NCBI RefSeq assembly: GCF_005434915.1
Contig: NZ_SKCG01000001.1
Span: 992,001-1,056,000 of the forward strand
Direction of reading: 5' to 3'
Origin: Aurantiacibacter suaedae
GTDB lineage: Bacteria > Pseudomonadota > Alphaproteobacteria > Sphingomonadales > Sphingomonadaceae
DNA: 64,000 nt
Shown here: piece after piece, positions 60,464-64,000 of the stretch
Position numbering within the stretch: position 1 is the stretch's first letter
Layout of the letters: the number at the start of each line of letters is the position of its first letter
Position numbers and translations under genes: made by a program
Notes under the pieces: generated by a model
The model's database searches: none
Told to the model about the DNA's origin: nothing
The model's input: the letters and a program-made list of their open reading frames with translations, nothing else

Positions 60464-61252
60464 TCAGGCAAGTTCGCGCCCCACGGCAAGGATGGACTCG
60501 TTCGAATCGGCAAAGCCCAGATGGGTGCAGCGAATCGCAATCGCGCGGTCGCGCTCACCCGGCATTCCGCGCGCGGCGCGCGGAGATACCACCGCATCGC
60601 GCGCGCTCCACAAGGCCACGGTTTCCACCGGCGGCTTGGCCCGCACGTCGCAGGCGATCGGCGGATCGTTGACAGGGTAGCCGGTGACAGCCTGATATGT
60701 CCGCCACATGTTGTTCGACCACGGCGTGTGGCTGAAGGGCGAACCCATGGTGATGACCTTGGACACCCGATCAGGATGCAGCTTGGCCATTTCGCGGGCG
60801 TACACCCCACCAAGGCTCCAGCCGACCAGACACACCGGCTTGCCATACCGCTCATGCACTTCGACGATCCGCTCCGACAGACGCGCGAACTGCTCTTCGC
60901 TCGGCCCCAGGTTCAAGCCCAGTTTCCAGCGCTTGACCTTGTGTCCGGCGCGTTCAAGCTCGCGCGCCATCCGCCCCATGCGGCGTGCATCGGCACCGAA
61001 GCCGGGCAACAGGATCACCACCTTCGGATCGTTACACCGCGGCAGGGTACACGGCGTGAATGCGCGGCCGGCCAGAGCGCGCGCGACATAAGCGATTTCG
61101 CCGCCAAGAAGTTTGAGCGAGGGCCTGTGCGCCCCCTCGGGCTGCGGTGCAAAGAGAAGCCTGACCCTACGCTGCACGCCATCGGAAACCGCCGTCACGC
61201 TCGCAAGCAAACGGACCGGATCGAACCGCGACTGTTGAAACAGTTCAGACAT
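60464..61252 (-). CDS. Alpha/beta hydrolase-fold protein upstream of the Anbu operon
   Basis: A 262-residue serine hydrolase: LLPGFGADARRMGRMARELERAGHKVKRW, and the nucleophile elbow CLVGWSLGGVYAREMAKLHPDRV. A putative catalytic Asp (WSARDAVVSP) and His (RCTHLGF) follow. The family is typical of PGAP1-like or triacylglycerol-lipase-like enzymes of unknown substrate. It is on the same strand as the Anbu genes with an 81-bp gap, so it could be a first operon gene or an independent unit. Confidence 0.82.
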   Translation of the reverse strand: MSELFQQSRFDPVRLLASVTAVSDGVQRRVRLLFAPQPEGAHRPSLKLLGGEIAYVARALAGRAFTPCTLPRCNDPKVVILLPGFGADARRMGRMARELERAGHKVKRWKLGLNLGPSEEQFARLSERIVEVHERYGKPVCLVGWSLGGVYAREMAKLHPDRVSKVITMGSPFSHTPWSNNMWRTYQAVTGYPVNDPPIACDVRAKPPVETVALWSARDAVVSPRAARGMPGERDRAIAIRCTHLGFADSNESILAVGRELA

Positions 61253-61319
61253 TTGTCCCCGCCACGCATTCCTTTCTCAACCGGAACACAAACGCACGGA
61301 AGACGCTATGTATCCCGCC

Positions 61320-61853
61320 CTAGCTGCACTCGCCCACGCGCGTGCCGGTCACGCGCATATGCATCTTGGCGGTGCCCATTTCAGGAATAGCCTGCTCGAA
61401 GCGCGCTTCCATCTGCACCTTTTCGCCTTCCACGGTGCCATCGAAGTTCACTGTGCCGTTGAGCCCATCTTCGTCCTTGCATTGCATCGTGGCCGAGAAA
61501 CTGTTGCCCGACTGCGAGAAATCGGTCGCGGTACAGTCGCTCTCGTTCATCTCGCTGATCCACTGCTCCGGCGTCGAATCCTCGGTCACGCAGCTGAGCG
61601 AAGGTTCTGCGGCGCCATCGGCGAAAGCGCGCTCGGCCATTCTCTTCACATCGGCGGGAAGACCCGGCAGCTCGAACTCGACCAGTTCGACCTTCGAGCT
61701 GTATTCGCCCGCGGCCAGCTTGAGATCGCCTGCACCGGGCGAAACGTCGTCGGCCGACAGCGCCTCCTCCTGCAGGTCCTCGTCGTTCGAGCTACCGCAA
61801 GCGGTGAGCGTAAGCGCGGCGACGGCGGCAGACAGGATCAGGCGAGATTTCAT
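61320..61853 (-). CDS. DUF3617 lipoprotein
   Basis: A 177-residue lipoprotein with signal peptide and lipobox LTLTACG. The C-terminal half has the DUF3617 pattern: two Cys in the centre (SCVTEDSTPEQW, SDCTATDF), MQCKDEDGLNGTVNFDGTV, and a final Cys (RVGECS). An acidic linker joins the lipid anchor to the domain. Function unknown; the family often occurs as periplasmic or outer-membrane lipoproteins of alpha- and gammaproteobacteria. It is divergent from uvrB. Confidence 0.85.
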   Translation of the reverse strand: MKSRLILSAAVAALTLTACGSSNDEDLQEEALSADDVSPGAGDLKLAAGEYSSKVELVEFELPGLPADVKRMAERAFADGAAEPSLSCVTEDSTPEQWISEMNESDCTATDFSQSGNSFSATMQCKDEDGLNGTVNFDGTVEGEKVQMEARFEQAIPEMGTAKMHMRVTGTRVGECS

Positions 61854-62001
61854 GTGGCGGGTCCCTTCCCCAAAAAAGGCAACGAAACGGGCGCTTGGAA
61901 ACCGCCCCTGGTCGCAGCGAGCCTAACAGCGGCTTGGCGCACTGCCAATCGGCACGTTCGATAGCGTTGCGCGACACGGGCGCACGTCCCATATCGGCGC
62001 A

Positions 62002-64000
62002 ATGGCAGAACTCGTAATCCGCAGGGGGCTGGAAGAGCCCGACACGTCTGGCGCCTTCGTGCCCCACCGCCCCGCACGGCCCGAAAAGATGGCGGGCGGC
62101 AAACCGTTCAAGCTCGTCTCCGAATACGAGCCCGCCGGCGACCAGCCCACTGCCATCGCCGACCTTGTGGCCGCAGCGAAGGACGACGAACAGACGCAGG
62201 TGCTGCTCGGCGTGACCGGCTCTGGAAAGACCTTCACCATGGCCAAGGTGATCGAGACCCTGCAGCGCCCGGCGTTGATCCTTGCCCCCAACAAGATTCT
62301 TGCCGCGCAGCTCTACGGCGAGTTCAAGAGCTTCTTCCCCGAAAACGCGGTCGAGTACTTCGTCTCCTACTACGACTATTACCAGCCCGAGGCCTATGTG
62401 CCGCGCAGCGACACCTACATCGAGAAGGAAAGCTCGGTGAACGAGGCGATCGACCGGATGCGCCACTCGGCCACCCGGAGCTTGCTTGAACGTGACGACG
62501 TGCTGATCGTGGCTTCGGTTAGCTGCCTTTACGGTATCGGCTCGGTCGAGACCTATTCGGCGATGATATTCGACCTGAAGCAAGGCGACAGCGTTGACCA
62601 GCGCGAGCTGATCCGCAAGCTGGTGGCCCTGCAATACAAGCGCAACGACGCCGCCTTCGCGCGCGGCAACTTCCGCGTGCGCGGCGACAATCTCGAACTG
62701 CACCCGAGCCACCTTGAGGACACCGCCTGGCGGATCAGCTTCTTCGGCGACGAGATCGAGGAAATCGCCGAGTTCGACCCGCTCACCGGCAAGAAAGGCG
62801 CCGCGCTCGACAAGGTGCGCGTCTATGCCAACAGCCACTACGTGACGCCGGGCCCGACGATGAAGCAGGCCGCCGAGGCCATCAAGTTCGAGCTGGCGCA
62901 CCGGCTGGAAGAACTGAACGCCGAGGGCAAGTTGCTCGAAGCCCAGCGGCTGGAGCAGCGCACAAACTTCGATCTGGAAATGATCGCGGCGACCGGAAGC
63001 TGCGCCGGGATCGAGAACTACTCCCGCTTCCTCACCGGCCGCCTGCCAGGCGAGCCGCCGCCAACGCTGTTCGAATATCTGCCCGAGAACGCGCTGCTGT
63101 TCGTCGACGAAAGCCATCAGACGATCCCGCAGATCGGCGCGATGGCGCGCGGCGACCACCGGCGCAAGCTGACGCTGGCCGAATACGGTTTTCGCCTGCC
63201 CTCATGCATCGACAACCGCCCGCTGCGCTTCAACGAGTGGGACGCGATGCGCCCGCAGACTTTTGCCGTGTCAGCCACTCCGGGCAATTGGGAGATGGAA
63301 GAGACCGGCGGCGTCTTTGCCGAACAGGTGATCCGCCCTACCGGCCTAATCGATCCGCCGGTGGAAATCCGCCCGACCGAGGATCAGGTGCAGGACTGCA
63401 TCGCCGAGGCAAAGGCAGTGGCGGCGAAGGGCTATCGCACGCTCGTCACCACGCTGACCAAGCGCATGGCCGAAGACCTCACGGAGTTCATGCACGAACA
63501 GGGCGTGCGCGTGCGTTACATGCACTCGGACGTGGAGACGCTCGAACGTATCGAGCTGATCCGCGACCTGCGCATGGGCGTCTACGATGTGCTCATCGGC
63601 ATCAACCTACTGCGCGAGGGGCTCGATATTCCTGAGTGCGGCCTCGTGTGCATTCTCGATGCCGACAAGGAAGGATTCTTGCGCTCGGAGACGAGCCTGA
63701 TCCAGACCATCGGCCGCGCCGCGCGCAACGTGGATGGCAAGGTGATCCTCTATGCCGACCGCGTGACCGGCTCGATGGAGCGCGCGATGGCCGAAACCGA
63801 CCGCCGCCGCGAAAAGCAGCGCGCCTACAACGAAGAGCACGGCATCACCCCGCAGACGATCAAGCGCGAGATCGCGGACATCGTCGCGCACACCGCCGCG
63901 AAGGACGGCGTAACGGTCGATATCGAGGCCGAGGACGGTCGCAACAACCTCGTGGGCCACAACCTGCGCGCCTATATCGAGGACCTGGAAAAGAAGATGC
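62002..64000 (+). CDS. uvrB: Excinuclease ABC subunit B (3' truncated by window)
   Basis: DNA-damage recognition helicase of nucleotide excision repair. 666 residues are visible, in a frame open to the right edge; roughly the last 60 residues, including most of the UVR/UvrC-binding domain, are missing. Motifs: Walker A GVTGSGKT (residues 70-77), the beta-hairpin [25 protein letters not shown]-like [13 protein letters not shown], and the C-terminal helicase motifs [15 protein letters not shown] and QTIGRAARN. The ATG at 62002 has no strong ribosome site, and the N-terminus is longer than usual. Confidence 0.96.
   Translation, partial: MAELVIRRGLEEPDTSGAFVPHRPARPEKMAGGKPFKLVSEYEPAGDQPTAIADLVAAAKDDEQTQVLLGVTGSGKTFTMAKVIETLQRPALILAPNKILAAQLYGEFKSFFPENAVEYFVSYYDYYQPEAYVPRSDTYIEKESSVNEAIDRMRHSATRSLLERDDVLIVASVSCLYGIGSVETYSAMIFDLKQGDSVDQRELIRKLVALQYKRNDAAFARGNFRVRGDNLELHPSHLEDTAWRISFFGDEIEEIAEFDPLTGKKGAALDKVRVYANSHYVTPGPTMKQAAEAIKFELAHRLEELNAEGKLLEAQRLEQRTNFDLEMIAATGSCAGIENYSRFLTGRLPGEPPPTLFEYLPENALLFVDESHQTIPQIGAMARGDHRRKLTLAEYGFRLPSCIDNRPLRFNEWDAMRPQTFAVSATPGNWEMEETGGVFAEQVIRPTGLIDPPVEIRPTEDQVQDCIAEAKAVAAKGYRTLVTTLTKRMAEDLTEFMHEQGVRVRYMHSDVETLERIELIRDLRMGVYDVLIGINLLREGLDIPECGLVCILDADKEGFLRSETSLIQTIGRAARNVDGKVILYADRVTGSMERAMAETDRRREKQRAYNEEHGITPQTIKREIADIVAHTAAKDGVTVDIEAEDGRNNLVGHNLRAYIEDLEKKM

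Noticed and set aside
61960-61985. SOS-like sequence before uvrB
   Set aside because: GTTC-GATAGC-GTTG has the wrong spacing (6 instead of 7) and a mismatched second half, so it is not a credible LexA box.

Overview
The window is ordinary chromosomal DNA from a high-GC alphaproteobacterium, most likely Sphingomonadales and probably the Erythrobacteraceae. Evidence for this is the aa3 cytochrome oxidase cluster ctaC-ctaD-ctaB-ctaG-ctaE-DUF983-SURF1, the GCS2-type glutamate-cysteine ligase, the long ACT-containing SerA next to an alphaproteobacterial-type SerC, hisZ next to purA, and a LexA box of the GTTC-N7-GTTC type. No prophage, insertion sequence, integrase, CRISPR array or rRNA operon was found. 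The genus is an inference from style and synteny.

Layout. 1-5.6 kb: 3' end of smc, a divergent marR/membrane-protein pair around a palindromic operator, a spermidine-synthase-like protein, a periplasmic alpha carbonic anhydrase, PPK2, and soxR divergent from a VOC gene across a textbook SoxR box. 5.6-16 kb: gshA, rsmE, ubiA, an ICMT-like membrane protein, the BamB/YfgM-like pair, a glycosyltransferase, an alpha/beta hydrolase and selO. 16-28 kb: aldehyde dehydrogenase (astD-like), rarD, pyrC, ygfZ, a tetR with six 21-bp tandem repeats upstream, a GNAT gene, rplU-rpmA with stacked terminator hairpins, moaA-moaD-moaE, folB with a partial Rossmann-fold protein, a DUF1499 protein and an RlmI-like methyltransferase. 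28-36.5 kb: cytochrome c oxidase operon ending in thrC, including a 42-codon gene between ctaB and ctaG.

36.7-42.2 kb is a plus-strand run pyrE-pdxJ-acpS-lepB-AI-2E transporter-DUF3089-ruvX, whose DUF3089 gene probably starts at CTG. 42.1-46.4 kb holds a Met8-like siroheme enzyme, lysA, an LptM-like lipoprotein and argH, facing a TlpA-like lipoprotein. A tRNA-Val(UAC) follows, then a winged-helix regulator with a perfect LexA box over its promoter, purA, an esterase, hisZ and the serine pathway (serC-DUF1348-serA) with a structured serC leader.

The most interesting system is at 56.3-60.4 kb: the complete Anbu operon (circularly permuted ATP-grasp, alpha-E/DUF403 protein, transglutaminase-like protein and the proteasome-like peptidase Anbu). 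It is a known family group whose physiological role remains poorly defined. An alpha/beta hydrolase lies just upstream and a LuxR-type regulator with a degenerate receiver just downstream, all on the same strand. The window ends with a DUF3617 lipoprotein and the 5' nine-tenths of uvrB.
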